Shown: positions 44,685-55,549, numbered from the stretch's first letter. The stretch: 61,603 bases of DNA from a bacterium (GCA_021831025.1 JAKBNN010000041.1:1-61603); one strand, 5' to 3'. Numbers and translations are program-made. Notes: generated from the sequence alone by a model not told the origin.

Positions 44685-45725
44685 ATGAAAAGGCTATTTT
44701 ATTGCGGAAGAAAGGCATTTTTTGTTTCGTTTTTTTTACTTATATTTTACTTGGCGCTAACTTTGAAAAGCGCTTATGCTTATAGCGGCAATATAACTAA
44801 AATTACCGAAGTTTCCGTTAACCGTGAGAACGGGGTTATCGATATTTACACTATCGGCAGTCCTTTTTATAAGGGGTATTTATTCAAGAAAGGGTATAAG
44901 AATTTTTTTATATTGGCCTTCGGACATTCGATTTTGTACGGAGCCGGAAAAAAGATAGCTAAGCCTTTCAAGAATGTGTTTTCGGTTTCATATTCGCAAT
45001 TCAGCACAAGTCCCGAATATTCCGTTCATATCGTAATCAGGCAAAATTCACCGGTAAAACCGCGGATAAGGACGGTAAACCTTGGAAATAACCGTTATAA
45101 GACCGCCGTATATGTTTTAAATGTTGCAAAGAAATTCAAGAAAAATATTACGGCGCCGGGAGTCAAATCAACCCCCGCCGCCAGACATCTTAATTTTAAT
45201 GTTTTTATAGATGCGGGACACGGCGGGGACGACCCGGGGGGGATCGGACCTATGGGTCTTCCCGAAAGCTTCGTAAACTTAAGTATTGCATTAAAATTAA
45301 GAAAAATTTTGGAAGCTAAGGGGATAAAAGTAGAAATAGACAGGACTTCCAATACAAATGTCAGCTTGCAGCAAAGGGCGGCGGAGGCAAATAGAAGCGG
45401 GGCAAATTTATTTATAGGGCTATATTGCAATTCCGTCGTAGTTCCTTACCTTTACGGAACCACGACTTACTATTTTCATAAAAACTCGTACAGATTTGCG
45501 AGTTATCTGGAACACTATATATCATTGCATTTAAACCTTAAATATAACGGCGTTGTGCATGACGATTTATATGTATTGAGATTTACGGACATGCCCGCGG
45601 TAATAATAGAATATGCGTATATTTCCAATCCGTACGAGGAACATTTGCTGGCTTCTTCGACTTTCAGACAGCTAATCGCCAACGGAATCGCGAACGCGGT
45701 TCTTAGATACTATAATTTAAAATAG
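44685..45725 (+). CDS. N-acetylmuramoyl-L-alanine amidase (Amidase_3), altered zinc site
   Basis: An exported amidase that would cut the peptide stem from peptidoglycan. A signal peptide (FFVSFFLLIFYLALTL) and an AMIN-like beta domain come first. The catalytic domain starts VFIDAGHGGDDPGG near residue 175, with the first zinc histidine, and LPESFVNLSIAL carries the zinc glutamate. The usual SIHANA block is GLYCNSV, so the third ligand histidine is Tyr with a Cys beside it. The C-terminal VIIEYAYISNPYEEHLL keeps the catalytic Glu. It sits inside the his operon. Activity is uncertain. Confidence 0.88.
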   Translation: MKRLFYCGRKAFFVSFFLLIFYLALTLKSAYAYSGNITKITEVSVNRENGVIDIYTIGSPFYKGYLFKKGYKNFFILAFGHSILYGAGKKIAKPFKNVFSVSYSQFSTSPEYSVHIVIRQNSPVKPRIRTVNLGNNRYKTAVYVLNVAKKFKKNITAPGVKSTPAARHLNFNVFIDAGHGGDDPGGIGPMGLPESFVNLSIALKLRKILEAKGIKVEIDRTSNTNVSLQQRAAEANRSGANLFIGLYCNSVVVPYLYGTTTYYFHKNSYRFASYLEHYISLHLNLKYNGVVHDDLYVLRFTDMPAVIIEYAYISNPYEEHLLASSTFRQLIANGIANAVLRYYNLK

Positions 45726-45736
45726 AAAAAATAATT

Positions 45737-46381
45737 ATGAATATTGTTATAATAGACTATGGAATGGGAAATCTTAAAAATGTTCAGAATGCTTTTGATT
45801 ATTTAGGGTATCCGTCAAAAATTACAGACGGTTATCGCGATATCGAGCGCGCTTCGCATCTTGTGCTGCCGGGTGTCGGCGGATTTAAAGACGCTATGCT
45901 TACCCTCAAGCAAAAGGGACTGATTGAACCCGTTAAGGCTGCCATAAATAGCGGGAAGCATTTTTTGGGGATTTGCCTCGGCATGCAGCTTTTATTCGAG
46001 ACTTCCGAAGAATTTGGACATAGCGAGGGGTTGGCCGTTTTAAAAGGAAAGGTGGTAAAATTTAACGAGGACAACACTCCTTTGATACCGCATATCGGGT
46101 GGAACGATATAGAAATATTAAAACAGGCGGACAAACCGGCGCCATCTGCCCGCGGGGCAGGCATGTTTAACGGAATCAAAAATAACGCCTTTTTTTATTT
46201 TCTCCACTCGTACTATTGCGTGCCTGAGGAAAATATTACCGTTGCGACCTGTTATTATTACGAAAAATTTGCCGCCTGCATAAAAAAGGATAATGTTTTC
46301 GCGTGCCAGTTTCATCCCGAAAAAAGTCACACCGGCGGTTTAACATTGTTAAAAAATTTTGCCTGCAATTATGTGGATTAA
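45737..46381 (+). CDS. hisH: Imidazole glycerol phosphate synthase, glutaminase subunit
   Basis: Releases ammonia from glutamine for HisF. NIVIIDYGMGNLKNVQNAF opens the chain. The nucleophile cysteine is in FLGICLGMQLLFETSEE near residue 80, and the catalytic His and Glu are in FACQFHPEKSHTGG near residue 190. An ALVLPGVGGF-like block (HLVLPGVGGFKDAM) and PHIGWNDIE are also typical. Length is 214 residues. It follows the amidase gene by 11 bases and precedes hisA by 6. Confidence 0.96.
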   Translation: MNIVIIDYGMGNLKNVQNAFDYLGYPSKITDGYRDIERASHLVLPGVGGFKDAMLTLKQKGLIEPVKAAINSGKHFLGICLGMQLLFETSEEFGHSEGLAVLKGKVVKFNEDNTPLIPHIGWNDIEILKQADKPAPSARGAGMFNGIKNNAFFYFLHSYYCVPEENITVATCYYYEKFAACIKKDNVFACQFHPEKSHTGGLTLLKNFACNYVD

Positions 46382-46387
46382 ATTATT

Positions 46388-47110
46388 ATGATCATAATAC
46401 CTGCCGTCGATATATTGGGTTCAAAGTGCGTGAGATTGACTATGGGGGATTACGGCCTTAAAAAGGAGTACGGACTCTCGCCTTTAGATGCCGCCGTTAA
46501 CTGGCAGGATATGGGGGCAAAAAGGCTTCATTTAGTCGATTTGGACGGCGCCAAATCGGGAAATCCGGATAATTTTGGCATTATAAGGGATATTATAAAA
46601 TCCGTAAAAATTCCCGTGGAGGTAGGCGGAGGAATCAGGGACAATAAAACGATAGAAAGCTATTTCGATACGGGCGCCTCTTATGTCGTTTTAGGCTCTA
46701 TATTGTTTAAGGATATAGGTTCCGTAAGTTCGTCTTTGTTAAAATATAGAGGCAGGATAATCGCCGGAATGGATATGTATGACGAAAAAATCGCAATCTC
46801 CGGCTGGAGAGAGCTTATCGATATGCCGTTAATCGAAGCCATTGACGGACTAAAGGATAATTACGGAATAGAAACCTTTATATTTACCGATATTAAAAAA
46901 GACGGGATGCTCTCCGGGGTTAATTTAGATCTTATATCCCGGCTTGCAAAATTAAATATAAGCCTTATAGCATCTGGAGGCGTTTCCGCTTTAGACGATA
47001 TTATTAAACTTAAAGAACTAAATCTTTCCAACCTCAAAGGGGTAATAGTCGGAAAGGCTTTATATGACGGAAGGCTCGATTTAAAAAAGGCAAATGCTTT
47101 ATTATCGTGA
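46388..47110 (+). CDS. hisA: ProFAR isomerase
   Basis: Isomerises the ribosyl-amino group of ProFAR to the PRFAR ribulosyl form, a (beta-alpha)8 barrel enzyme. The catalytic aspartate is in IIPAVDILGSKCVRL at the N-terminus and the second in FTDIKKDGMLSG near residue 165. VEVGGGIRDNKTIE and LIASGGVSALDDI are the two phosphate-binding half-barrel loops. Length is 240 residues. It lies between hisH and hisF, the usual order. Confidence 0.96.
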   Translation: MIIIPAVDILGSKCVRLTMGDYGLKKEYGLSPLDAAVNWQDMGAKRLHLVDLDGAKSGNPDNFGIIRDIIKSVKIPVEVGGGIRDNKTIESYFDTGASYVVLGSILFKDIGSVSSSLLKYRGRIIAGMDMYDEKIAISGWRELIDMPLIEAIDGLKDNYGIETFIFTDIKKDGMLSGVNLDLISRLAKLNISLIASGGVSALDDIIKLKELNLSNLKGVIVGKALYDGRLDLKKANALLS

Positions 47111-47164
47111 TAGATTAAGGTGTATAATATAAATACAATAAAAAATAAGGCAGAATAAATTTTT

Positions 47165-47920
47165 ATGCTTGCAAAAAGAATAATACCGTGTCTCGATATT
47201 AAAAACAACGAGGTCGTTAAAGGCATCCATTTCGAGGATTTGCAAAGTGCGGGAGATCCCCTTGAGCTGGCAAAAAGATATAACGACGAGCTTGCCGACG
47301 AACTTATGTTTTTAGATATTACCGCATCGCACGAAAAAAGGAAAACAATCCTTGAGCTTGTCAGAAAGGTTTCGGAAAATATTTTTATTCCTTTCAGCGT
47401 CGGGGGCGGAGTTTCGGACTTAGAAGATATAAGAAATTTGTTAAACAGCGGGGCGGATAAGGTTTCGATCAATACGGCCGCGGTTCTTAATCCTGATTTG
47501 ATAGATGTGGCGGCGAGGAAATTCGGCTCATCCACGATAGTTATAGCAATAGATGCAAAAAAGATAGGCGATGATTATGTAGTTTTCACGCACGGCGGAA
47601 GAAATAATTCTGGAATAGATGCGATAAATTGGGCAAAAGAGGTTTATAATCGAGGGGCGGGGGAGATACTTTTAACAAGCATGGATAGGGATGGGACTAA
47701 GAACGGGTACGAAATAAACCTTACTTCATCGGTTGTCAGGAATGTTAAAATTCCGGTGATTGCCTCCGGAGGGGCTGCCGACGCCGGAGATATGGAAGAA
47801 GTCTTTGTTAAGGCCGCTCCAAGCGCCGCTTTAGCCGCATCTATATTTCATTATAAAACCACCGGCATTATTTCCATAAAAAAGTATTTAAAATCAAAAG
47901 GAATAACTGTAAGATTATAA
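47165..47920 (+). CDS. hisF: Imidazole glycerol phosphate synthase, cyclase subunit
   Basis: Uses ammonia from HisH to close the imidazole ring, giving imidazole glycerol phosphate and [25 protein letters not shown] holds the catalytic aspartate. [24 protein letters not shown], the second catalytic aspartate in [12 protein letters not shown] and [13 protein letters not shown] follow along the barrel. Length is 251 residues. It is separated from hisA by 54 bases and from hisIE by 23. Confidence 0.97.
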   Translation: MLAKRIIPCLDIKNNEVVKGIHFEDLQSAGDPLELAKRYNDELADELMFLDITASHEKRKTILELVRKVSENIFIPFSVGGGVSDLEDIRNLLNSGADKVSINTAAVLNPDLIDVAARKFGSSTIVIAIDAKKIGDDYVVFTHGGRNNSGIDAINWAKEVYNRGAGEILLTSMDRDGTKNGYEINLTSSVVRNVKIPVIASGGAADAGDMEEVFVKAAPSAALAASIFHYKTTGIISIKKYLKSKGITVRL

Positions 47921-47943
47921 CAGGATTAAAATTGTAAAAGATT

Positions 47944-48708
47944 ATGGATGAAAAAGAAAATAATTCAGGCGATATAACTTTCGATATTTTTAACGAGGAA
48001 ACCATGGGCCTGTTTTTAAAAAAAATCGATTTTTCCAAACAGGGCGGACTTATTCCCGCAATAGCTCAGGATTATTTTTCAAAGGAGGTATTGATGCTGG
48101 CATTCATGAACGAAGAGGCGTTGAGAAAATCCGCCTCCAGCGGCTATGCCCATTATTTTTCGAGGTCGAGGAATAAACTCTGGAAAAAAGGGGAAACTTC
48201 AGGCAATGTTCAGGAGATAAAGGATATTTTTTTTGATTGCGATAACGACAGTATTTTACTTAAGGTAATTCAAAAAGGCCCCGCCTGCCATACGGGACAT
48301 AAAACCTGTTTTTATTCAAAAGTAAATAATAAGCTGATAAAAAGGGATTATCTTGAAAATAAAGATAAGGATGAAAAGGAGGATTGCAAAGAATTCTATT
48401 CGCTTAAATTAATTTTTGACCTTATAAAAAGCAGGAAGGATTCGGATCCGGATAAATCGTATGTGGCGAAACTATTGCAATCCGGTCCGGAGAAAATTGG
48501 AAAAAAGCTTCAGGAGGAATCGCTTGAGCTTATTTTATCCTCCATCTCTAAAAAAAGGGAAAAAAACGGGATAATATACGAAGCAGCGGATCTAATGTTT
48601 TTTTATATGGTTTTTTTAGTGTTTGCAGGCGTTGATTTTTCTTTAATAATCGACGAGTTAAAAAGAAGGGAAGGAATTTCCGGCATAGATGAAAAAAATT
48701 TAAGATAA
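47944..48708 (+). CDS. hisIE: Bifunctional phosphoribosyl-AMP cyclohydrolase/phosphoribosyl-ATP pyrophosphatase
   Basis: Catalyses steps two and three of histidine synthesis. The HisI half shows [31 protein letters not shown] and the metal/cysteine motifs [12 protein letters not shown] and [13 protein letters not shown]. The HisE half, from about residue 155, has [21 protein letters not shown] and [14 protein letters not shown]. Length is 254 residues, with a 30-residue N-terminal extension. It is the last his gene; a terminator is not obvious before the rpsU promoter. Confidence 0.95.
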   Translation: MDEKENNSGDITFDIFNEETMGLFLKKIDFSKQGGLIPAIAQDYFSKEVLMLAFMNEEALRKSASSGYAHYFSRSRNKLWKKGETSGNVQEIKDIFFDCDNDSILLKVIQKGPACHTGHKTCFYSKVNNKLIKRDYLENKDKDEKEDCKEFYSLKLIFDLIKSRKDSDPDKSYVAKLLQSGPEKIGKKLQEESLELILSSISKKREKNGIIYEAADLMFFYMVFLVFAGVDFSLIIDELKRREGISGIDEKNLR

Positions 48709-48719
48709 AAAATTATTGA

Positions 48720-48749
48720 TTGACAAAGTAATAAAAAATATAAGATACT
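48720..48749 (+). promoter_or_regulatory. Predicted promoter of the rpsU-dnaG-rpoD operon
   Basis: A perfect TTGACA lies at 48720-48725, with GATACT at 48744-48749 as a -10 with an 18-base spacer. A consensus TATAAT at 48753-48758 is 27 bases away, too far for this -35 but able to serve alone. The rpsU start is at 48813. Confidence 0.45.
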
Positions 48750-48812
48750 ATATATAATGTAAAAATATAAATAAAATAGGCAGGTTGTCGATAAAAGGAG
48801 GCGAAATAAGCA

Positions 48813-49007
48813 TTGTCTATCGTAAAAATTAAGGAAAACGAATCTTTTGAAAATGCATTGAGAAGATTTAAAAAGTCCTGCGAACGAGCCGGAATTCTTT
48901 CAGAAATTCGAAAAAGGGAACATTACGAAAAACCGAGCGTAAAGAAAAAGAAAAAGGCTGCGGCCGCAAGGAAAAGAAATTCGAAAAAAAATTATTTTAA
49001 CTATTAA
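48813..49007 (+). CDS. rpsU: 30S ribosomal protein S21
   Basis: A small 30S protein near the anti-Shine-Dalgarno end of 16S r[25 protein letters not shown] and the [15 protein letters not shown] tail are diagnostic. Length is 64 residues. The start is TTG at 48813 behind an excellent AAAGGAGG; no ATG exists in frame upstream. It opens the macromolecular-synthesis operon rpsU-dnaG-rpoD, here with cvpA in second place. Confidence 0.94.
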   Translation: MSIVKIKENESFENALRRFKKSCERAGILSEIRKREHYEKPSVKKKKKAAAARKRNSKKNYFNY

Positions 49008-49016
49008 TTTATTTTT

Positions 49017-49499
49017 ATGAATTATTATATAGATATAGCCTTTTTAATTTTATTTGCGGCAGTTATGATAAGGGGCTTTTTTAGGGGCTTTGTTAAAGAG
49101 GCTATATCCGTAGTGGGGCTTTTTTTTGCTTATTTTGGCGGCATCTACGCTATATCGAAGGTAAGCGGTTCTTATTATCTTAAAATGTTTCACAACGAAG
49201 AAGCCGGAAAAATTATTATTTTCACCGGTGTATTTATTTTGATAGTAATTGTTTTTGCCGTTATTTCAATAATAATCACTAAAATTTTTAATTTGCTTCA
49301 ACTCGGGGTTTGCAACAGAGTCGGCGGTTTTTTTTTTGCGGGAATTAAAACCTTTGTCTTTTTAAGTTTAGCCGTATATTTTCTGTTTTCCTTTTCTTTA
49401 ATAAATAAATATTACGGATATTATAAATATCATAATATTTTTCCTTACCTTCTTGAAGCCGGCAGGTTCTTAGCATCATACATTAATAAATTTTATTAA
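49017..49499 (+). CDS. cvpA: CvpA-family membrane protein
   Basis: A four-helix inner-membrane protein related to colicin V production protein. The N-terminal helix is followed by the family motif IRGFFRGFVKEAISVVGL, and three more hydrophobic helices follow. Length is 160 residues. CvpA is linked to envelope homeostasis in enteric bacteria, but its mechanism is unknown. Its place between rpsU and dnaG is unusual for E. coli but occurs in other lineages. Confidence 0.85.
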   Translation: MNYYIDIAFLILFAAVMIRGFFRGFVKEAISVVGLFFAYFGGIYAISKVSGSYYLKMFHNEEAGKIIIFTGVFILIVIVFAVISIIITKIFNLLQLGVCNRVGGFFFAGIKTFVFLSLAVYFLFSFSLINKYYGYYKYHNIFPYLLEAGRFLASYINKFY

Positions 49500-49536
49500 A
49501 GTCTTGTTTAGTCCGGCGATTAATATAAGATGAACC

Positions 49537-51546
49537 ATGGATAGAAATATGGAAGCAGAACAGGACGTAAGTCGGGCGGGACGCCGGTCTGGCGGAAATA
49601 ACTTCGCTTTAACGGAACTCATTTTATCATATGCAAATATAGTTGACGAAGTTTCCGGATTCGTTAAATTAAAAAAGGTTGGCAATAATTACTCAGGGTT
49701 ATGCCCGTTTCATTCGGAAAAAACTCCTTCTTTTTATGTTAATGAATCAAAAGGGCTTTACTATTGTTTTGGATGCGGCAAAGGCGGCAATGTTATCGGT
49801 TTTCTAAAAGATATAAGAGGGGAATCGTTCGGCGAGGTTGTCCGCTACCTTAAACAGAAATATAATATCCCGCTCGAAGATACAAAATATTATAAAACAA
49901 ATAACAGTCAAAAAGACGAAGAGCCGCTTAAAAAAATTCTTAATCTCTCTTTAAATTTTTATTACGAAAATCTTTTTGTTTATCTTTCGAACAGCCGTCA
50001 TATAATTAAATATCTTCAAGAAAGAGGCATAGATGAAAATACCGCAAAAGAATTTAAATTAGGATTTGCGGGACAAGGAAATGGGTTAACCAAACTCCTG
50101 TCGAATAACAAAGCCGATCTCGATACCTGTGCTAATGCGGGGTTATTGATCAGAAAATCAGGTCCCGGCAATCAATATTTTGATCGTTTTACAAATAAAC
50201 TCGTTATCCCTATATTCGATAGGAATAACGAGCCTATAGCCTTTGCCTCCAGATCGGTTTTGCAGGATTCTAACGGGCCAAAGTATATCAACACCAATAA
50301 TTCCCCGATTTTTATTAAGAGCAGCACCCTGTTTGGCTTAAACAAGTCTTTACCGTTTATAAAGAAAGAAAATAGCGTTATCGTGGTTGAGGGCTATTTC
50401 GATATGATAATGCTTTATTCGAGGGGCATTAAAAATGTAGCCGCGACTATGGGGACCGCGCTTTCAAAAAATCACATTATTATTTTGTCAAGGTTGTGCG
50501 ATGAGATTATCTTACTTTTTGACGGGGATAAGGCGGGTATAAATGCCATTAATAGAGGCATCGAGCTTTTTCAAGGTTTTATGGATAATTCCGATAAAAA
50601 TATATATGCGGTAACCTTAAGCGGAGGGGACGATCCTGACAGTTTTGTTAGAAAATATGGAAAGGAAAAGCTTATCAAATTAATTTCGGATAATAAAAAA
50701 TCGCCGATAGGTTTTATTATAGATTACTATATGAATAATTTATCAGGCGAAACCGTTAAAGATGATAGCGGGAAAAATGATGAGGTTTTAATTAAAAATA
50801 ATAAAAAGTATGGTATAATATATAATAAGGACGATATAAATGAGCTTAAGAAGAAGATTTCTATATTAAAGGATGTGGCGCCTTTTATAAAAAAAATAGA
50901 TAATAATATAATACTTTCCCATTATATAAATTTAGTTGCGAACAATCTCGGATTAAAAGAAGATATTGTCAGGGATTACGTTTCTTCTAAGAACATATCG
51001 TCAGCCTTTGCGGATTCAAAAGATGAATCCGGCTTTCATATCGAAAATTATGAAAAAGATTTAAATATCGAGGATTTAGTCATTGCAAAGTTGTTTTACA
51101 ATTTGCTCTTGACAGATTATATTAATGATGATATAATCAACGAATTTTCCGATAAAGATGCTATTTATATAATAAAAGCAACAAAAAATACGCTGGAAGA
51201 ATTAAGGAGCAGCGAAGAGGGTGGCGATTTTAATCAGGGAAATAGCGGGATTATAGAAGAAATAATTTCTAATACGGAAAATAAATCAAAATGGAGCCGC
51301 ATCTATTATTCTATATCATTTTCATCCGGTTATAAAGATAAAACAACTTTTGAAGATGAAAGAAGGGATATTAAAAAGCTTCTTATTAAGCTTAAAATAG
51401 ATAATATCAGCAAAGCCTGCGGATGTTTATTGGATGAACTTAAAAGCGGGAAATTAGATGAAAGCGTCAGATTGTTAAAATTTAAAGAACTTAATAAATT
51501 AAAATACTTATCAAAAGAATTTCAAAAGAAAATTTGTAGTTTTTAA
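49537..51546 (+). CDS. dnaG: DNA primase
   Basis: Makes RNA primers for replication. The N-terminal CHC2 zinc finger is [18 protein letters not shown] with [14 protein letters not shown]. The RNA polymerase core has [16 protein letters not shown] (Toprim glutamate) and [12 protein letters not shown] (Toprim aspartates) near residues 280-335. A C-terminal helicase-binding region ends at residue 669. That length exceeds the 580-600 of E. coli; Lys/Asn-rich stretches near 400-440 and 540-580 add to it. A 24-residue N-terminal tail precedes the finger. rpoD follows 11-26 bases downstream. Confidence 0.95.
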   Translation: MDRNMEAEQDVSRAGRRSGGNNFALTELILSYANIVDEVSGFVKLKKVGNNYSGLCPFHSEKTPSFYVNESKGLYYCFGCGKGGNVIGFLKDIRGESFGEVVRYLKQKYNIPLEDTKYYKTNNSQKDEEPLKKILNLSLNFYYENLFVYLSNSRHIIKYLQERGIDENTAKEFKLGFAGQGNGLTKLLSNNKADLDTCANAGLLIRKSGPGNQYFDRFTNKLVIPIFDRNNEPIAFASRSVLQDSNGPKYINTNNSPIFIKSSTLFGLNKSLPFIKKENSVIVVEGYFDMIMLYSRGIKNVAATMGTALSKNHIIILSRLCDEIILLFDGDKAGINAINRGIELFQGFMDNSDKNIYAVTLSGGDDPDSFVRKYGKEKLIKLISDNKKSPIGFIIDYYMNNLSGETVKDDSGKNDEVLIKNNKKYGIIYNKDDINELKKKISILKDVAPFIKKIDNNIILSHYINLVANNLGLKEDIVRDYVSSKNISSAFADSKDESGFHIENYEKDLNIEDLVIAKLFYNLLLTDYINDDIINEFSDKDAIYIIKATKNTLEELRSSEEGGDFNQGNSGIIEEIISNTENKSKWSRIYYSISFSSGYKDKTTFEDERRDIKKLLIKLKIDNISKACGCLLDELKSGKLDESVRLLKFKELNKLKYLSKEFQKKICSF

Positions 51547-51572
51547 AGATAAAAGACTTGAATAAAAAAAAT

Positions 51573-53486
51573 ATGGAAAACAAAAACAAAAACAAAAAAA
51601 ATAAAATTACCGGGGGTGTATCTAAAGATACCTTAAAATTAGAAAGTAAAAACAAAGATCTTGAAAACCAGATAATTAAGAAAAGCGTCGAAAAAGCTAA
51701 AGAACAGGTTGGGAGGCTGTCTTACGACGATTTTAACGATGTTCTTCCTCAGGAGGTAGTATCGCCTGACCAAATCGATGATTTAATAAGCATGCTTGGC
51801 GAAAAAGATATCGATCTCAACGGAGATTCATCCGCCGTGTTTGCCCATAAAACAAAACATGCTAATGAATTATATAACGAGGAAATAGAAGAGGAAGAAG
51901 ATATTGCGCTCAGAACAAACGACCCTGTCAGAATGTACCTGAAAGAGATGGGTTCCGTTTCCCTTCTTAACCGCGAAAGAGAAATAGAAATAGCCAAAAG
52001 CATTGAAGAGGGAGAAGAAGAGATTTTTTCTTCTGTTTTAAATTCCGATATTCCGATTAAGTGGATTATATCGATAGGGGAAAAATTAAAAAATCAAGAG
52101 ATAAGCGTTGCCAGTCTTATTTCCGATTTTGACGATGAGGAATTTCCGAACGAAAAAGAGATTGAAAAAGCGGTGGGAAGGGTTTTGTCCATTATCGAAA
52201 AAATTAAAAAAGAAGTGGGTTATACATCTCCTGCGGTAAAAGAAGTTAGCGGCAGCAACAAGAAAAAACAGGGTTCTTTAACTAAAAAAAGCAAAAAAAC
52301 CGCTTATGCAGAGGGTAAAGAAGGCATAGAAGGGCGGGTTAAAGATTACCCGGAAGGCGGCGAACTGCACGCCGAGATGGAGGAGAATGAAGACATCGTG
52401 AGCCGGATATCAGGAATAAACCGTAAAAATCAATCCGATGCCGCCAAGAAAAGGATACTCCTACATTTTAGAGAATTAGGGCTTAAGAAGAAAATCACCG
52501 ATAAAATTATAACGAAACTTAAGAACCAAAATTTAAAAATGCTGGAATATGAGGAAAATATAAAAGAGCTTGAAAGCGCGTTAAGGCATAAAACGGATAT
52601 GTTTAATCCTGTAAGGTCTCAAGAGCATAAGCGAACCTTCAGCATTAACAAACTTATTAATGAATACAAATCCAAAATATCGTTAATAGAAAGTGAAGTC
52701 GGGGTTTCTAAAGACGAACTTAAAAGTATCGTCGAGTCGATAAAAATTGGGGAAGAAAAATCGAAAAGCGCGAAAACCGAACTTGTCGAAGCCAATTTAA
52801 GGCTTGTAGTATCGATTGCCAAGAAGTACTCAAACAGGGGGCTTCAATTTCTTGACCTTATTCAGGAAGGCAACATCGGCCTTATGAAGGCTGTCGATAA
52901 ATTCCAGTATCAAAGAGGGTATAAATTTTCGACATATGCGACATGGTGGATAAGGCAGGCAATAACCCGCGCTATCGCCGATCAGGCTAGAACCATCAGA
53001 ATCCCGGTTCATATGATTGAAACGATCAACAAGTTAATACGGACTTCTCGCGCTTTAGTTCAGGAGATTGGAAGAGAGCCCGCGCCCGAAGAGATTGCCG
53101 AAAGAATGGATCTCCCCATAGACAAGGTCAGGAAGGTTTTGAAAATAGCCAAGGAGCCGATATCCTTAGAAACCCCGATTGGCGAAGAGGAGGATAGTCA
53201 TCTGGGCGACTTTATCGAGGATAAAACTACCGTCCTGCCCTTAGAAGCAGCCATTAACACGGATCTTGAAGAGCAAACCGGAAAGGTTCTGTCCACTCTT
53301 ACCGATAGGGAGGAAAAGGTGCTCCGAATGCGGTTTGGCATTGGAATAAAATCAGATCATACATTAGAAGAAGTCGGTCAGGAGTTTGGGGTTACAAGGG
53401 AAAGAATCAGGCAGATAGAGGCTAAAGCATTAAGAAAACTCAGACACCCGAGCCGCTCCAAAAGACTTAAAACATTTGTAAAGTAA
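51573..53486 (+). CDS. rpoD: RNA polymerase primary sigma factor (sigma-70)
   Basis: Directs RNA polymerase to housekeeping promoters. Region 1.2 is [19 protein letters not shown] near residue 117. Regions 2.1-2.4 include [32 protein letters not shown] and [12 protein letters not shown]. Region 3 has [14 protein letters not shown]. Region 4.2 ends with [19 protein letters not shown]. Between 1.2 and 2.1 lies a long charged non-conserved segment with Lys-rich parts. I use the ATG at 51573; a TTG at 51558 is also in frame. Length is about 637 residues. Confidence 0.96.
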   Translation: MENKNKNKKNKITGGVSKDTLKLESKNKDLENQIIKKSVEKAKEQVGRLSYDDFNDVLPQEVVSPDQIDDLISMLGEKDIDLNGDSSAVFAHKTKHANELYNEEIEEEEDIALRTNDPVRMYLKEMGSVSLLNREREIEIAKSIEEGEEEIFSSVLNSDIPIKWIISIGEKLKNQEISVASLISDFDDEEFPNEKEIEKAVGRVLSIIEKIKKEVGYTSPAVKEVSGSNKKKQGSLTKKSKKTAYAEGKEGIEGRVKDYPEGGELHAEMEENEDIVSRISGINRKNQSDAAKKRILLHFRELGLKKKITDKIITKLKNQNLKMLEYEENIKELESALRHKTDMFNPVRSQEHKRTFSINKLINEYKSKISLIESEVGVSKDELKSIVESIKIGEEKSKSAKTELVEANLRLVVSIAKKYSNRGLQFLDLIQEGNIGLMKAVDKFQYQRGYKFSTYATWWIRQAITRAIADQARTIRIPVHMIETINKLIRTSRALVQEIGREPAPEEIAERMDLPIDKVRKVLKIAKEPISLETPIGEEEDSHLGDFIEDKTTVLPLEAAINTDLEEQTGKVLSTLTDREEKVLRMRFGIGIKSDHTLEEVGQEFGVTRERIRQIEAKALRKLRHPSRSKRLKTFVK

Positions 53487-53494
53487 TGCATTAA

Positions 53495-53570
53495 GGGCCT
53501 ATAGCTCAGCTGGTAGAGCGGCCGGCTCATAACCGGTTGGTCCCTGGTTCGAACCCGGGTGGGCCCACCA
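53495..53570 (+). tRNA. tRNA with anticodon CAU (elongator Met or lysidine-modified Ile)
   Basis: A 76-base cloverleaf with encoded CCA. The acceptor stem is GGGCCTA with TGGGCCC, the D loop is AGCTCAGCTGGTAGAGC, the anticodon loop CTCATAA sits in the stem GCCGG/CCGGT, and the T loop is GGTTCGAACCC. The paired first acceptor base shows it is not the initiator. Met and Ile2 cannot be separated safely by eye. Confidence 0.9.
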
Positions 53571-53577
53571 TTTTAAA

Positions 53578-54699
53578 ATGCCATTATTAATAAAAGATGT
53601 TATTGATAAATTAGAGAGTTTAATCCCGCTAAACCTTCAAGAAGAATGGGATAACTCAGGGTATCAAATAAAATTAACCGATGAACCTCTTTCAGGTATC
53701 GTAACATCCTTAGACCTTACGGATAAATGCGCAAATCTTGCGGTTAAGAAAGGTTTTAATCTCATTTTAATCCATCACCCCTTTTTTTTCCACCCTTTAC
53801 GTTCGGTGGATTTAGATTCTAAAGATGGGAAAGTCTTTAATCTTCTCGTTAAAAACAAAATCTGCGTCTATTCGATGCATACTAATTTTGATTCTTCGCG
53901 GTATTCGATGAATCATTATATCGCAAATAAACTTGGCATTAAAGAAAGCCGCCCTCTAATACCGCATAAAAGAAAATTATACAAACTTTCGGTTTTTATT
54001 CCAAAGGGTTATGTAAAGCCTGTAAGAGACATTCTTTTTGCCTATGCAAACCCTAAAATCGGGAACTATGAAAATTGTTCCTTCGAAACTAAAGGAAGGG
54101 GTTCATTTAGGCCGCTTTCAGGAGCAAATCCGTTTATAGGCAGTCCTGAAAAAACCTCTTTTACGGATGAATCTAAGCTTGAGGTCATAATCGAAGAAAG
54201 AGCCGTAAACAAGGCGCTGGACGAATTAAAAAGGATCCACCCTTACGAAGAAGCCGCTTTTGATTTATATCCCTTATATGACTTCGGGGGCAGTTTCCCG
54301 GACGGCATGGGGGCTATGGGAAATTTAGAACCTCCAACCCTTCTTGAAAATCTTCTAAATAAAATCGACAGGCTATTTAGTCCTTTGTTTATCCACTATT
54401 GCGGAAAATTAAACAGTACGATAAAAAAGATTGCCGTCGTCTCGGGAAGCGGTTTTTCGTTTATAGACGAGGCAATTAAAAATAACTGCGGCATTTTAAT
54501 ATCTTCCGAATTAACGCATAGCAAGGCTCTTAAAGCCGATAAAAGCGGCATATGTTTAGCGGAGCTTCCCCATTTTGATATGGAAAAGTATTTTACTTCG
54601 CTTACAAAGGATATATTGATAAAGGAATTTAGTATTCCTGTAATAGAAAATAATAATGAAAATAATCCGTTTTTTAAATATAAAGGAGGGAAGATTTGA
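53578..54699 (+). CDS. Nif3-like dinuclear metal-binding protein
   Basis: A conserved protein with a dinuclear metal centre, annotated in some genomes as GTP cyclohydrolase I type 2; its true role is unknown. The metal-binding blocks are LILIHHPFFFHPLRSVD near residue 62, YSMHTNFDSS near residue 100 and, after an inserted PII-like domain (VIIEERAVNKALDELK ... HPYEEAAFDLYPL), SSELTHSKALKAD and LPHFDMEKYF near the end. Length is 373 residues, typical of the long form with the central insert. It overlaps the zinc-ribbon gene by 4 bases. Confidence 0.9.
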   Translation: MPLLIKDVIDKLESLIPLNLQEEWDNSGYQIKLTDEPLSGIVTSLDLTDKCANLAVKKGFNLILIHHPFFFHPLRSVDLDSKDGKVFNLLVKNKICVYSMHTNFDSSRYSMNHYIANKLGIKESRPLIPHKRKLYKLSVFIPKGYVKPVRDILFAYANPKIGNYENCSFETKGRGSFRPLSGANPFIGSPEKTSFTDESKLEVIIEERAVNKALDELKRIHPYEEAAFDLYPLYDFGGSFPDGMGAMGNLEPPTLLENLLNKIDRLFSPLFIHYCGKLNSTIKKIAVVSGSGFSFIDEAIKNNCGILISSELTHSKALKADKSGICLAELPHFDMEKYFTSLTKDILIKEFSIPVIENNNENNPFFKYKGGKI

Positions 54700-55418
54700 A
54701 CCAGCAGATTGCATTTATAATCGAGATTCAGAAAATCGATATAGATTTGTTAAAGTTAGAGGAGGCGGTAAAAGAGGCGTTTAAAGGCATCAAGGAAACA
54801 GAAAATGTTCTTAAGGCAAAAGAGGAAAGACTTAGGAAACTGAAAGAAGAGCTACTGGAGTTAAGTAAGAAAATCGGCATGGAAGAGCTTAATATAAAAT
54901 CATATGATGAAAGAATTACAAAAATGAAGGATGCTCAAAAGCTTATCCAGACCAATAAAGAATACAACGCAATGCAAAAATCCATAAAGGATAACGAATC
55001 TTTAAAAAAGAAGTCCGAGGATGATATACTATCATATTTAAGCAGTAAAGATGAAGTGGATAATGAAGCATTGCAGGTTCAAAAAGAGGCGGATGAGCTG
55101 ACCCATAGTTTGTCGGAAAAGAAAGATAGTTATAAAAAAAATGAAAAAGAGTTTGATGCGGCAAAAAAGGATTTTGCAGGCAAGAGAGCTTTGCTTGTCG
55201 GCAAAATAAAAAAAGAGCATTATGCGGTATATGAAACGATAAAAAGAAGCAAAAAATTACCTGCCATAGCTTCCGTAACAAAGTCGGGCGCCTGCACCGG
55301 GTGTTATAGAATGCTCCCCCCTCAGCAGTTCAATGAACTTTTATCGGAAAAATTATTTATGCAATGCCCGATATGCTCAAGAATATTATATATAGAGCAG
55401 GATAATAGCCTCGCTTAA
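54696..55418 (+). CDS. C4-type zinc-ribbon coiled-coil protein
   Basis: A predicted nucleic-acid-binding protein of the C4 zinc-ribbon family. About 190 residues of charged coiled coil (Lys/Glu-rich, starting IAFIIEIQKIDIDLLKLEE) lead to a zinc ribbon, ACTGCYRMLPPQQFNELL and CPICSRIL. The start is TTG at 54696 with AAAGGAGGG five bases before it, overlapping the nif3 stop as TTGA. Length is 240 residues. The pair nif3 and zinc ribbon next to rnhA and rnpB is a recurring order in related bacteria. Function is unknown. Confidence 0.9.
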   Translation: MNQQIAFIIEIQKIDIDLLKLEEAVKEAFKGIKETENVLKAKEERLRKLKEELLELSKKIGMEELNIKSYDERITKMKDAQKLIQTNKEYNAMQKSIKDNESLKKKSEDDILSYLSSKDEVDNEALQVQKEADELTHSLSEKKDSYKKNEKEFDAAKKDFAGKRALLVGKIKKEHYAVYETIKRSKKLPAIASVTKSGACTGCYRMLPPQQFNELLSEKLFMQCPICSRILYIEQDNSLA

Positions 55419-55549
55419 ATCATAGGGCTGGTTCCGCTCAATTTGCGCCGGAGCAAGGCTTTTGTTCGCTTCTTTAGAAACTAAAATAATCCCGTATATA
55501 ACATTTACATATGTAAGTATATCGGCTATTAGGATAAATTAATAATTTT

